A stretch of 46,923 nucleotides of DNA from Nitrospirales bacterium (GTDB lineage Bacteria; Nitrospirota; Nitrospiria; Nitrospirales; UBA8639), in the NCBI GenBank assembly GCA_022828225.1, contig JAJEJG010000003.1, forward strand, positions 1 through 46,923, read 5' to 3'. The position numbers and the translations under genes are program-made. Position 1 is the stretch's first letter. Every line of letters starts with the position of its first letter. The notes beneath the pieces were generated by a model. The model was not told the DNA's origin. It did not search any database and saw only the letters and a program-made list of their open reading frames with translations. Positions 8,336 through 15,930 of this stretch are shown piece after piece.

Positions 8336-8629
8336 ATGGCTATGAAGAACCCGCCGCATCCCGGTTACAGCATCAAAGAGAACTGTCTTGATCCCCTCGG
8401 CCTGAACGTCACCGAGGCGGCAAAGGTATTGGGCGTAGCCCGGCATTCGCTATCGCGCGTACTAAACGGCCACGCGGCCATTTCACCCGAGATGGCTATT
8501 CGGCTGGAGAAAGCCGGGTGGTCCAACGCCGACTTCTGGCTGCGCCGTCAGACGACATACAATCTGGCGCAGGCGCGCAGGAGCGAAGATCGTATCAAGG
8601 TCGAGCGTTACCAGCCCCAAACGGTGTGA
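8336..8629 (+). CDS. higA: HigA-type antitoxin, Xre-family helix-turn-helix
   Basis: A 97-aa antidote protein. The helix-turn-helix is [21 protein letters not shown] (about residues 23-43), followed by [19 protein letters not shown] and [15 protein letters not shown], the signature of the HigA addiction-module family. A strong ribosome binding site (AAGGAGG) ends 5 bp before the ATG; it is much better than the signal for higB, which would favour antitoxin excess. It lies 15 bp after higB. The gene ends just before the partial gene copy at 8636. Confidence 0.92.
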   Translation: MAMKNPPHPGYSIKENCLDPLGLNVTEAAKVLGVARHSLSRVLNGHAAISPEMAIRLEKAGWSNADFWLRRQTTYNLAQARRSEDRIKVERYQPQTV

Positions 8630-8635
8630 TGAAGC

Positions 8636-8850
8636 AAAGGTCCGCGCTGGTTCTGAATCAAGGACTAAACGCCCCGGGCTTCAACCAATTCCGCCAGGAC
8701 CGGGGCATGTCGCCATATCTGAAAGACCGGCTGGTTCTGCGGTCCGGAGTCGGGAAAGGCAGCCGCTATCGCCTCACCACGCGCGGCGTTAAACAAGCCC
8801 GAGAGCTTGTTCAAACCCTGGCCGCGTTGATTCCCGATCCCCTGCCCTGA
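8636..8850 (+). pseudogene. Truncated copy of the 3' end of the unknown gene at 6676
   Basis: This segment encodes the last ~70 residues of the protein at 6676-7260 (ALVLNQGLNAPGF onward, ending RELVQTLAALIPDPLP) with its own stop at 8848-8850. The last ~120 nt are nearly identical to 7140-7260, differing at only about half a dozen positions by eye; the first ~95 nt are more diverged. It has no 5' part and no clear start. An in-frame run back into higA sequence is accidental. It is a duplicated 3' end separated from the intact gene by vapBC and higBA. Confidence 0.85.
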
Positions 8851-8940
8851 TTTGTCTGGTGACGATCCCCGTGACGTTCTTTGGGTTTCTGTGCATGCAC
8901 AGAAGTCGCCATGAGCGGGGCGGCTACGACTACTAAAGAT

Positions 8941-8980
8941 AAAGACACTGGATTCCCGATTAAAGATGTCGGGAATGACC
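8941..8980. repeat. Repeat family A copy
   Basis: AAAGACACTGGATTCCCGAT, a short loop, then GTCGGGAATGAC. The palindromic core ATTCCCGAT/GTCGGGAAT recurs about eleven times in the window. The spacer 8851-9080 holds nothing else I can identify. Confidence 0.75.
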
Positions 8981-9080
8981 GAAAAGTAAAACAGATTCCT
9001 GGCGTTGCTCGGAATGATAGAAGGAGAGGGAGGGGCGCAGCATCGCCCGTAGCGCCGGGAGAAAGAGATGGTGATAGTTC

Positions 9081-9353
9081 TTATTCCGTGAAGAGGTCGG
9101 AGTGCGAGCCGATACGGACCAGGTGCAATTCGTTTCCTTCAATTCGGTATATCAGGAGCCAGTCCGGCTCTATGTGTGTCTCCCGATACCCTTTCCAGAT
9201 GCCTCGCAAGGGATGATCGCGTTGCCGCGCGGCTAACGGCTCTTGCCGGATCAATGCCGTCAGCACCGCCCGCAATCTCGTCAGGTCTTTCCCTTGTTTC
9301 CGGGCTTTTTTGACGTCGCGTTTGAACTGCGTGGATCGGACTGGGGTCAGCAC
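9081..9353 (-). CDS. YafQ-type RelE-family toxin
   Basis: A 90-aa endoribonuclease toxin of the YafQ branch. The YafQ catalytic pattern is present: H47, H60 and D64 in DHPLRGIWKGYRETHIEPDW, H84 and F88 in IGSHSDLF. It starts with GTG directly after the antitoxin stop (TGA-GTG, no gap), which indicates coupled translation. The family cleaves mRNA on the ribosome (family knowledge). Full length and intact active site suggest function. Confidence 0.9.
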   Translation of the reverse strand: MLTPVRSTQFKRDVKKARKQGKDLTRLRAVLTALIRQEPLAARQRDHPLRGIWKGYRETHIEPDWLLIYRIEGNELHLVRIGSHSDLFTE

Positions 9354-9611
9354 TCAGATGCCCAGATCCCGGAACAGGTCTTCGGCCTTGCCGAAACGCT
9401 TGCCTTTGCCTTCGTTTAATTCCTTCATGGCTTTGAGGGTCGTGACGTTCGGTACTTGGACCGTGAATGGCAGTCGCTTTTCGTCTGCCACACGCACCAA
9501 CAACAGGCGAATGGCATCGGATACTGACAGGCCCATGGCCTGGAGTACTTCCGTGGCTTGTCTTTTGGTTTTGCTCGCGATCCGAGCACGTACGACGGTA
9601 TCGGCATTCAT
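9354..9611 (-). CDS. RelB/DinJ-type antitoxin
   Basis: An 85-aa antitoxin. The N-terminus (MNADTVVRARIASKTKRQAT then EVLQAMGLSVSDAIRLLLVRV) is the ribbon-helix-helix of the RelB/DinJ family. LPFTVQVPN is the typical linker before the toxin-binding tail. The start at 9611 is set by a strong GGGAGGA site about 9 bp upstream; the frame is open further upstream but crosses the promoter. First gene of the operon with the YafQ-type toxin. Confidence 0.9.
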   Translation of the reverse strand: MNADTVVRARIASKTKRQATEVLQAMGLSVSDAIRLLLVRVADEKRLPFTVQVPNVTTLKAMKELNEGKGKRFGKAEDLFRDLGI

Positions 9612-9630
9612 CTTGGGCGTCCTCCCTAAT

Positions 9631-9668
9631 TGTAGCTTGAATGTAGCTACATGACTTTCCCATGTCAA
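9631..9668 (-). promoter_or_regulatory. Promoter and operator of the dinJ/yafQ-like operon
   Basis: On the minus strand TTGACA (9663-9668), 17 bp, TACATT (9640-9645) is a near-consensus sigma-70 promoter. A perfect 12-bp palindrome ATGTAGCTACAT (9641-9652) overlaps the -10, and a half site TGTAGC is at 9631-9636. Autoregulation by the antitoxin is the likely use. Confidence 0.65.
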
Positions 9669-9729
9669 GGGATTTCCCCTGGAAAGGCTGAATCTCCGAT
9701 GGCTCATATCGAAAATGGCAGATTAGGAA

Positions 9730-9804
9730 GAAGCGCCATAAGATGGCGCGGCTACAACGACTACAGGAAAAGACACTGGATTCCCGATCGGGTCGGGAAT
9801 GACA
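9730..9804. repeat. Repeat families D and A in tandem
   Basis: GCGCCATAAGATGGCGC followed by GGCTACAA (family D, about 9732-9757), then ACACTGGATTCCCGATCGGG and TCGGGAATGACA (family A, to 9804). The D-A order matches the other composite arrays. They lie between the TA operon promoter and the end of purQ. Confidence 0.75.
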
Positions 9805-9854
9805 ACAGGGAAAACCGAAGATGACAGAAAAATGATAGAAAGCCGGGGCTAGGG

Positions 9855-10574
9855 CTAGGAGGCCGCTGGCTTTTCGGCTTGCCTACTCATGACCGAATCG
9901 ATCATGGAGCGAAACAATAATTGGCCGTCTTCGTTGTCCAACAGGGCTTCGGCGCAGCGTTCCGGATGCGGCATGAGGCCCAAGACGTTGCCCGCGGCAT
10001 TGCGTATCCCTGCGATATTGTCGAGTGAGCCGTTGGGGTTGGCCTGTTCCGTGACGGTGCCGTCCGTCCGGCAATAACGGAATACGATTTGGGCATTGGC
10101 CTGGAGAGCGGCCTGGGTCACGGGATCGGTATGGTAGTTGCCCTCGGCGTGGGCAATGGGAAGGCGTATCACCTGTCCGGATTCATAGTGCCGCGTGAAC
10201 GGGGTATCGGCGTTTTCCACCTTCACCCGGACGTCTTCACAAATAAAGGACAGTCCGACGTTAGGCAGCATGGCTCCGGGCAACAATCCCGCTTCGAGCA
10301 GGATCTGAAAACCATTGCAGATTCCCAGGACCAACCCGCCGGTCCGGGTGAATTCCTGAACCGCGTGCATGATCGGCGAGAGTTGCGCGATGGCCCCGGT
10401 ACGCAGGTAATCCCCGTATGAAAAGCCGCCCGGCAGGACGACGGCATCCAGTTCACCCAGGGACGAATCGCCATGCCAGATAAGGTTGACGTCCTGATCC
10501 AGCACGTCGGCCAGGACGTGTGCGCAATCGCGGTCACAGTTCGACCCGGGAAAGACGATGACGCCCCATTTCAT
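9855..10574 (-). CDS. purQ: Phosphoribosylformylglycinamidine synthase subunit PurQ (glutaminase)
   Basis: The glutaminase subunit of FGAM synthase: it releases ammonia from glutamine for conversion of FGAR to FGAM in purine synthesis, working with PurS and the small-type PurL. The class I amidotransferase triad is visible: C86 in LGICNGFQ, H203 and E205 in [10 protein letters not shown]. The start [12 protein letters not shown] is typical. Its 239 aa match the stand-alone PurQ. Its start overlaps purS by 4 bp (10571-10574). purL is not in the window. Separate purQ/purS genes distinguish this organism from enterobacteria, which use one large PurL. Confidence 0.97.
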   Translation of the reverse strand: MKWGVIVFPGSNCDRDCAHVLADVLDQDVNLIWHGDSSLGELDAVVLPGGFSYGDYLRTGAIAQLSPIMHAVQEFTRTGGLVLGICNGFQILLEAGLLPGAMLPNVGLSFICEDVRVKVENADTPFTRHYESGQVIRLPIAHAEGNYHTDPVTQAALQANAQIVFRYCRTDGTVTEQANPNGSLDNIAGIRNAAGNVLGLMPHPERCAEALLDNEDGQLLFRSMIDSVMSRQAEKPAAS

Positions 10575-10837
10575 GAGGCGTGCTGCGATGGTTGGGGTTC
10601 CAATTCGTATCGATATTCTTCGATGACCGTGTTGGCGAGGAGTGTTTCACACATGGCCTTGAGTTGCGCTTCCGCCTCGGCCGGATCATCCTGGTTCAGT
10701 TCGATTTCCAGAAACTTGCCTACCCGCACGTCGGTCACGCCGGCGAACCCCAGGGTTTCCAACGACTGCCGGATCGCCCTGCCTTGCGGGTCCAAAATGC
10801 CCGATTTCAACGTCACGTGAATTTTGGCCCTGATCAT
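10571..10837 (-). CDS. purS: Phosphoribosylformylglycinamidine synthase subunit PurS
   Basis: An 88-aa subunit that bridges PurQ and PurL and helps channel ammonia (family knowledge). The pattern [39 protein letters not shown] and a C-terminal [14 protein letters not shown] matches PurS closely. It overlaps purB and purQ by 4 bp each, so the three genes form one tightly coupled operon in the order purB-purS-purQ. Confidence 0.96.
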   Translation of the reverse strand: MIRAKIHVTLKSGILDPQGRAIRQSLETLGFAGVTDVRVGKFLEIELNQDDPAEAEAQLKAMCETLLANTVIEEYRYELEPQPSQHAS

Positions 10838-12180
10838 GGCCGCGTTTTGCCTTTCCGGACGCGCTTCGTTTTCGAGGCGGAGGCCTTTGAGCCAAAGACC
10901 CGGCGGTAGACTTCATTCAGGTGACGAACGTACCATTCCGGATCGAAGCAGGATTCGATTTCGGGTTGCGTCAACTTTTTGGAGATCAACGGGTCTTCAG
11001 AGACGAGATCGTGAAAAGATTCTAACCCTTCCCAGGCTTCCATGGCGTTCCGTTGAACCGCTTCATACGCGGCCTTGCGATCGACACCCCGGTCCACCAG
11101 CGCCAACAACACGCGCTGGGAGTACACCAGCCCGCCCGTCCGGTTCAGATTTTCCAGCATCCGTTCCGGATACACCGCCAGGTTTTTCAAGAGTTGGGTC
11201 AAGCGAACGAGCATGTAATCGATGAGGATCGTGCTGTCCGGGATAATAATACGTTCAACCGAAGAATGGCTGATGTCGCGCTCGTGCCACAGCGCGACGT
11301 TTTCCAACGCGGCGAGACTATTGGCTCGGATGACCCTGGCCAGGCCGCAGAGATTTTCGGACCCCACCGGATTCCGCTTATGCGGCATGGCGGATGATCC
11401 CTTCTGCCCGGCGCTGAAATATTCCTCGGCTTCCAGGACTTCGGTCCGTTGGAGATGGCGGATTTCCGTCGCCACCTTTTCAATGCTGGCGGCAATGAGG
11501 GCCAAGGCGCTCACAAACGCGGCATGCCGATCCCGTTGCACGACCTGGTTGGAAACCGGAGCCGGTTTCAACCCCAGCTTCGCACAGGTGATTTTTTCGA
11601 TCCGCGGCGGCAGGTGGGCAAACGTGCCCATGGCCCCGGACAGCTTCCCAACGGCAATATCTTCTCCGGCTGCGATCAGCCGCCGGCGTTGCCGTTTGAA
11701 TTCCTCATACCAGATGGCAAACTTGAAGCCCAGGGAGATGGGTTCGCCGTGAATGCCGTGAGACCGTCCGACCATCATTGTCTTCCGGTGCGCGAAGGCC
11801 TGATCCTGTAACACCGTCAAGAAGGCGTCCAAGTCCTCCAGGATGATGCCCACCGCCTCGACCAACTGAATCGCCAGCCCGGTGTCGAGCACGTCGGAGG
11901 ACGTGAGGCCCACGTGCAAATGACGGGCCGGCGGTCCGGCCTGTTCGGCCACGGATTCCAAAAACGCGATAACGTCATGTTTGGTGACCCGTTCGATTTC
12001 CTCGATCCGGCCGGGATCCAGAGTCACTTTTCGTTTGACCCGTCGCGCCATGCCCCGCGGCACGTCGCCGGTTTCTTCACGCGCTTCACACGCGGCCAGT
12101 TCGACTTGCAACCAGGTTTCATACTTCCGCTTCGGGGTCCATACGGCCCCCATGCGGGGCAAAGTGTAGCGTTCAATCAT
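10834..12180 (-). CDS. purB: Adenylosuccinate lyase
   Basis: Cleaves adenylosuccinate to AMP and fumarate, and SAICAR to AICAR and fumarate, in purine synthesis. The fumarase/aspartase superfamily signature GSSAMPHKRNP is at 261-271, with HVGLTSSDVLDT at about 89-100 and catalytic H141 in RSHGIHGEP. The 448 aa are normal for the family. It is first in the operon, with a modest GAGAGA ribosome binding site. The C-terminal [18 protein letters not shown] is a short basic tail beyond the usual end. Confidence 0.97.
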   Translation of the reverse strand: MIERYTLPRMGAVWTPKRKYETWLQVELAACEAREETGDVPRGMARRVKRKVTLDPGRIEEIERVTKHDVIAFLESVAEQAGPPARHLHVGLTSSDVLDTGLAIQLVEAVGIILEDLDAFLTVLQDQAFAHRKTMMVGRSHGIHGEPISLGFKFAIWYEEFKRQRRRLIAAGEDIAVGKLSGAMGTFAHLPPRIEKITCAKLGLKPAPVSNQVVQRDRHAAFVSALALIAASIEKVATEIRHLQRTEVLEAEEYFSAGQKGSSAMPHKRNPVGSENLCGLARVIRANSLAALENVALWHERDISHSSVERIIIPDSTILIDYMLVRLTQLLKNLAVYPERMLENLNRTGGLVYSQRVLLALVDRGVDRKAAYEAVQRNAMEAWEGLESFHDLVSEDPLISKKLTQPEIESCFDPEWYVRHLNEVYRRVFGSKASASKTKRVRKGKTRP

Positions 12181-12265
12181 CTAATGGTTCTCTCAAAATA
12201 TCAATTTGCCCTCTTCATTCTCGGATTGACGCTCAATGTAATCGGTGAGTCTACGAACTGCAACG

Positions 12266-12613
12266 TTAGGCTTGCGGGGTATAGAGACAGGCATCCAGGA
12301 TGCTTAGGACCTCGTCAAGCACGAATCCGGGGGCTTTTTCAATAAACTTTGCCCGTCGCCGGCCGCTGTCAACGGACTTGAGCTGTTCGACCATAATGTA
12401 CCCCGTCAGGGATGAATCTTCTGGGACGGCCACGTGAAAGGGAATATTCCTGAACGTCTTGGTAATGGGGCACACCATGGCAAGCCCCGTATGGCGGTTG
12501 AATAGCGTGTTACTGACGACCAGGGCAGGACGACGCCCTTTTTGCTCGTGTCCGGCCTGCGGACCGAAAGTCAAGATCACAAAGTCGCCCTTTTGGGGAA
12601 CATATCCGGGCAT
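12266..12613 (-). CDS. mazF: MazF/PemK-type endoribonuclease toxin
   Basis: A 115-aa MazF-family toxin, a sequence-specific mRNA interferase (family knowledge). Residues equivalent to the E. coli MazF active site are present: E23 and R28 in GHEQKGRRPALVVS, and T51 in CPITKTF. The start is immediately after the antitoxin stop (TAG-ATG). It appears intact. It lies next to purB but has its own promoter upstream of mazE. Confidence 0.93.
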   Translation of the reverse strand: MPGYVPQKGDFVILTFGPQAGHEQKGRRPALVVSNTLFNRHTGLAMVCPITKTFRNIPFHVAVPEDSSLTGYIMVEQLKSVDSGRRRAKFIEKAPGFVLDEVLSILDACLYTPQA

Positions 12614-12862
12614 CTACCACACCTCTTTTCCGATAGGTGGCCCCCAATCCTGTTCTTCAGACCGATACGTTTTCGGCATTTTGGCTACCAACGCCTTCAA
12701 ATTATATCGCCCCCGCACTTTGGTCATGGGTTCGACGATAATTTGCCCTTTCCGAACGGAAACATTGACTTCGTCACCGACGTTGATCCGTGCCTCGTCC
12801 AACAGGGCTTTCGTAAATCGAAGCCCTTGACTGTTTCCCCATTTCTGAACCTTGGTCACCAT
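12614..12862 (-). CDS. mazE: MazE-type antitoxin, AbrB-like
   Basis: An 82-aa antitoxin with a SpoVT/AbrB swapped-hairpin N-terminus: VTKVQKWGNSQGLRFTKALL, then NVGDEVNVSVRKGQIIVEP. The acidic and aromatic C-terminal tail (EEQDWGPPIGKEVW) would contact MazF. I chose the ATG at 12862 over the in-frame ATG at 12877 because GGGGAGG lies 6 bp before it. Confidence 0.92.
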   Translation of the reverse strand: MVTKVQKWGNSQGLRFTKALLDEARINVGDEVNVSVRKGQIIVEPMTKVRGRYNLKALVAKMPKTYRSEEQDWGPPIGKEVW

Positions 12863-12892
12863 GGCCCGCCTCCCCATGTCACTAAATGTATA

Positions 12893-12928
12893 GCCAAAGT
12901 ATATCCTTTGGCGCGTTGCATTGCAACG
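12893..12928 (-). promoter_or_regulatory. mazEF promoter with two inverted repeats
   Basis: On the minus strand TTGCAA (12921-12926), 17 bp, TATACT (12898-12903). GCCAAAG-N6-CTTTGGC (12893-12912) is centred on the -10, and CGTTGCA-T-TGCAACG (12914-12928) covers the -35. A further CGTTGCA half-site lies at 12951-12957. This fits autorepression by MazE/MazEF. Confidence 0.65.
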
Positions 12929-13071
12929 GATTATGAGAAAAGTTGGATTACGTTGCAGGCATCGGGTTACGCCTTCGGTTGACCTGACCTACGGGTACTT
13001 TTTCTGTCATCCTTGTAAAGGTTCACTAATTCGTTGACAGAATAATTTTGAGTGAAGGCGGTCGCCTTGTT

Positions 13072-13236
13072 TTCCTCCCCTTTGTAAGGGGAGGTCAGGT
13101 GGGGTAGAGTCCACCGTGCGGGGGGCCGGGTTCGTCATGACAGCCGCAAGCTCTACCTCCCCTTCGCCCCTCCTTACAAAGGAGGGGAAAGAAGACCGAG
13201 AAATTGTCAACGCCTGTCCTGAGCGCAGTCGAAGGG
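13072..13236. repeat. Two family B repeats and one family E repeat
   Basis: Family B copies are at 13072-13111 (CCTCCCCTTTGTAAGGGGAGG then TCAGGTGGGGTAGAG) and at 13151-13188 in the opposite sense (CTCTACCTCCCC ... CCTCCTTACAAAGGAGGGG). Family E (CCTGTCCTGAGCGCAGTCGA) is at 13213-13235. Together with the mazEF promoter these fill the 450-bp space before nusB; I see no gene there. Confidence 0.8.
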
Positions 13237-13310
13237 AATGACTGAACACATACAGGGATGACAAGAAGGGGGAATGTTGTGGATGGTCCTTGGATTGAAG
13301 GAACGACTAT

Positions 13311-13796
13311 TCAGGAGGCAAGCGCGCTGCGTTTGGGTTCGAGGCGCGCGTCGTGTTTGATGAACTGGTCCAGGATGCCGTTGACGAATCGCCGGGTTTC
13401 ATCGTCCGCGAAGTTCTTGGCCAGTTCGAGGGCTTCATCCACCGTCACTTTTGCGGGCACGTCGGGGACCCAGAGCAATTCATATATCGCTTGTCGCAAA
13501 ATATTCCGATCCACCACGGGCATACGATCGATCGTCCAGTTTCGTGCGTAGGCGGCGATCAGGTCGTCGAGCTCGTCCTGGTGGGTCCGGACGCCGGTGA
13601 CCAGTTCGGACGTAAACGTTCTGACCGATTCCGACGCATCCCGTTGCTCCCAGAATTGTTCCAGCCAGAATTCGGTCGATCCATGGAAATCGCATTGAAA
13701 CAAAATCTGAAGGGCCAATTCACGCGCATCGTGCCGCGTATACGCTCGGTGAAGTTCAGGGGACGAGTCTTCTTCCGGTATCGCGTTTGCTGACAT
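13311..13796 (-). CDS. nusB: Transcription antitermination factor NusB
   Basis: An all-helical RNA-binding protein. With NusE (S10) it binds boxA RNA and supports rRNA antitermination. The core is HDARELALQILFQCDFHG at about 22-39, then VDRNILRQAIYELLWVPDVP, VTVDEALELAKNFADDETRR and FVNGILDQFIK, a clear NusB pattern. The 161 aa include ~18 extra N-terminal residues rich in Ser/Pro/Glu. It follows ribH by 6 bp, the common ribH-nusB linkage. Repeat B copies lie downstream. Confidence 0.96.
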   Translation of the reverse strand: MSANAIPEEDSSPELHRAYTRHDARELALQILFQCDFHGSTEFWLEQFWEQRDASESVRTFTSELVTGVRTHQDELDDLIAAYARNWTIDRMPVVDRNILRQAIYELLWVPDVPAKVTVDEALELAKNFADDETRRFVNGILDQFIKHDARLEPKRSALAS

Positions 13797-13802
13797 AGGC
13801 GT

Positions 13803-14303
13803 TTACACGTGTCGGAAGCCGGTCGGCTTCCGATTAATGTCGTGCAATCCTTTCATCAAGGTCGCCATTTCGATGGCCGTACACGCGGCTTCCGCGCCGC
13901 GATTGACTTCCGTGGTGCCCGCCCGGGCCAAGGCCTCTTCCGCGCTGTTCGTGGTCAGGACGCCGAAGACGACGGGAATGCCGGAATCCAAAGAAGCCTG
14001 GGCAATGCCCCGGCTCATTTCCGCACTGATGAAATCGAAATGCGGGGTCTCGCCCCTGATAACGGCGCCCAAACAGATCACGGCGTCGAACTGTTTGGAT
14101 TGGGCCAACTGCCTGGCCACCAACGGGATTTCAAACGCCCCGGGGACACGGACGACGTGAATATTGTCCTCCGGCGCTCCATTCTCTTTAAGGGTTTCAA
14201 GCGCCGCGGCTTCCAAACGGCCGGTGACGAATTCATTGAATTTGCTGACCACGATTCCGAATCGCAGGTCCCCGGCATTCAGATTTCCTTCAGTGGAATT
14301 CAT
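13803..14303 (-). CDS. ribH: 6,7-dimethyl-8-ribityllumazine synthase
   Basis: Condenses 3,4-dihydroxy-2-butanone 4-phosphate with 5-amino-6-ribitylaminouracil, the penultimate step of riboflavin synthesis. Visible motifs: VSKFNEFVTGRL (19-30), VPGAFEIPLVA (53-63), CLGAVIRGETPHFDFI with catalytic H88, and PVVFGVLTTNSAEEALARAG. The 166 aa are usual for the family. It uses the product of RibB encoded upstream in ribBA; a 200-bp spacer full of repeats separates the two genes. Confidence 0.97.
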   Translation of the reverse strand: MNSTEGNLNAGDLRFGIVVSKFNEFVTGRLEAAALETLKENGAPEDNIHVVRVPGAFEIPLVARQLAQSKQFDAVICLGAVIRGETPHFDFISAEMSRGIAQASLDSGIPVVFGVLTTNSAEEALARAGTTEVNRGAEAACTAIEMATLMKGLHDINRKPTGFRHV

Positions 14304-14325
14304 GAGAATGTGCGGGCGGGACGCC

Positions 14326-14480
14326 CCCTCACCCTGCCCTCTCCCGCCGGAGGAGAGGGGACGAATCCTTCTACCTCCCCTTCACCCCTCCTTACAAAGG
14401 AGGGGAACAAAGACGATAAGAACGCACAGCTACAAAGACTAAAGACACTGGATTCCCGATTAAAAATGTCGGGAATGACA
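14326..14480. repeat. Composite repeat array C-B-D-A
   Basis: The space between ribBA and ribH is nearly filled by repeats: family C (14326-14360), family B (14370-14406), a degenerate D-like GCACAGCTACAAAGACTAAA (14425-14444), and family A (14441-14480). This is the fullest example of the shared module order. Any hairpin here would sit inside the rib operon transcript. Confidence 0.8.
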
Positions 14481-14502
14481 ATTTGGATGCGGAGTGATCC
14501 CG

Positions 14503-15708
14503 TCAGACGTTGTTTAATATGTGACCCAGTTTACTCTTTTTCGTTCGCAGGTAATGGACGTTCGTTTCCTGGGGGTCGATTTCAATGGGGACCCGTTCGA
14601 CGACCGTCAAGCCGTAGCCTTCGATCCCCACGATCTTCCGCGGATTATTCGTCATGAGACGGATCTGTTTGAGTCCCAAACTGACCAGGATCTGCGCGCC
14701 GATACCGTAATCCCGCAAGTCCGGTTTAAAGCCCAGCTTGAGGTTGGCCTCCACGGTATCGCTGCCCTGGTCCTGGAGTTGATAGGCTTTGATCTTGTTC
14801 AGCAACCCGATGCCCCGCCCCTCCTGGTTCAAATACAGCAGCACCCCTTTGCCTTCCTTCTCGATAAAGGCCATGGCCTGATGGAGTTGATCGCGACAAT
14901 CGCAACGCAAGGAGCCGAAGACGTCCGACGTGAGACAGCCGGAATGCACGCGCACCAGTGTGGGCGATTCATCGATGCGGCCCTTGACCAAAGCGATGTG
15001 CGTGCCGCTATCCAGTTCATTCTCGAAGACCCAGGCTTCGAAATTCCCAAAAATCGTGGGCAACTCCGCGCTCACGGACTTTTTAACGAAGGTCTCGCGT
15101 GACAGCCGATGTTGAATGAGATCCTTGATGGTAATAATCTTGAGGGCGTGTCGCTTGGCAAAGGCCATCAGGTCGGGCACCCGGGCCATGGTTCCATCGT
15201 CATTCATGATCTCGCAAATGACACCGGCCGGATACCTGCCAGCCATCCGGGCCAGATCGACCGACCCTTCGGTCTGGCCGGCCCGCTTCAGGACGCCGCC
15301 ATTATGGGCCCGCAAAGGAAAAATGTGTCCCGGTCTCGTGAAATCCGAGGGTTTGCAGGAAGGATCGACAGCCATGCGAATCGTCGTCGCCCGGTCGGCC
15401 GCCGAAATCCCCGTCGTCACGTCTCGCGAGGCATCGATGGACACGGTAAACGCCGTGCCGAACGGCGCGGTGTTTTCCGCGGTCTGAGGATGCAAATTCA
15501 GTTGGTCCGCCCGGTCGGACGTCAGAGTCAGACAGATGAGCCCCCGGGCATGCGTGGCCATGAAATTGACGGCTTCCGGGGTCACGGATTCGGCAGCAAT
15601 CACCAGGTCGCCTTCATTTTCACGATCCTCGTCGTCTACCAGGATCACGCATTTCCCTGCCCGAATGTCCTCAAGGGCCTCGTCGATCGTATTGAAACCG
15701 GTCGTCAT
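14503..15708 (-). CDS. ribBA: Bifunctional 3,4-dihydroxy-2-butanone 4-phosphate synthase / GTP cyclohydrolase II
   Basis: Supplies both precursors of riboflavin. Residues ~1-203 form the DHBP synthase, with the acidic site [13 protein letters not shown] (24-36) and PGHIFPLRA (126-134). Residues ~204-401 form GTP cyclohydrolase II, with zinc ligands C258, C269 and C271 in [16 protein letters not shown], then [19 protein letters not shown]. The common HSEC motif reads HSGC here, a minor substitution at residue 257. Length 401 aa is normal. I found no FMN riboswitch in the ~220 bp upstream, which instead holds family B repeats. Confidence 0.96.
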   Translation of the reverse strand: MTTGFNTIDEALEDIRAGKCVILVDDEDRENEGDLVIAAESVTPEAVNFMATHARGLICLTLTSDRADQLNLHPQTAENTAPFGTAFTVSIDASRDVTTGISAADRATTIRMAVDPSCKPSDFTRPGHIFPLRAHNGGVLKRAGQTEGSVDLARMAGRYPAGVICEIMNDDGTMARVPDLMAFAKRHALKIITIKDLIQHRLSRETFVKKSVSAELPTIFGNFEAWVFENELDSGTHIALVKGRIDESPTLVRVHSGCLTSDVFGSLRCDCRDQLHQAMAFIEKEGKGVLLYLNQEGRGIGLLNKIKAYQLQDQGSDTVEANLKLGFKPDLRDYGIGAQILVSLGLKQIRLMTNNPRKIVGIEGYGLTVVERVPIEIDPQETNVHYLRTKKSKLGHILNNV

Positions 15709-15721
15709 GGATGTGATCCTT

Positions 15722-15818
15722 CTCTACCCCACCTAACCTCCCCTTACAAAGGGGAGGTAACGAGAAGCACTTCTTCCTGATTCCCCTCCTTTGTAAGGAG
15801 GGGTAAGGGGAGGTAGAG
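15722..15818. repeat. Inverted pair of family B repeats
   Basis: One copy at 15722-15759 (CTACCCCACCTAACCTCCCC ... GGGGAGG) and one at 15781-15818 (CCCCTCCTTTGTAAGGAGGGG then GGGGAGGTAGAG). They face each other and could fold into one large hairpin in the ribBA leader. Confidence 0.8.
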
Positions 15819-15930
15819 CGCTAGAGAAAGACTATGGGTATCCTGTAACAAGTAACCCCTAAGTTTTATATGGGGTTTTTACTCGCCTTGTCAATGGATG
15901 GTACGTGAAGCGCTGCCCACGGGGAAGGAT

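Noticed and set aside
8518-8635. In-frame extension of the 8636-8850 remnant into higA sequence
   Set aside because: It overlaps higA in another frame and has no similarity to the parent gene at 6676, so the open frame is accidental.
13072-13188. Family B repeats as a possible CRISPR array
   Set aside because: Copies are palindromic, few, in opposed orientation and irregularly spaced, with no unique spacers of constant length and no cas genes.
15848-15882. Hairpin AACCCC ... GGGGTTTTT as a terminator
   Set aside because: The T run is on the plus strand, but both flanking genes are on the minus strand, so no transcript would use it as a terminator; the stem is only 6 bp.
15709-15930. Search for an FMN riboswitch before ribBA
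   Set aside because: The conserved FMN aptamer elements are not visible; the region is taken up by two opposed family B repeats.
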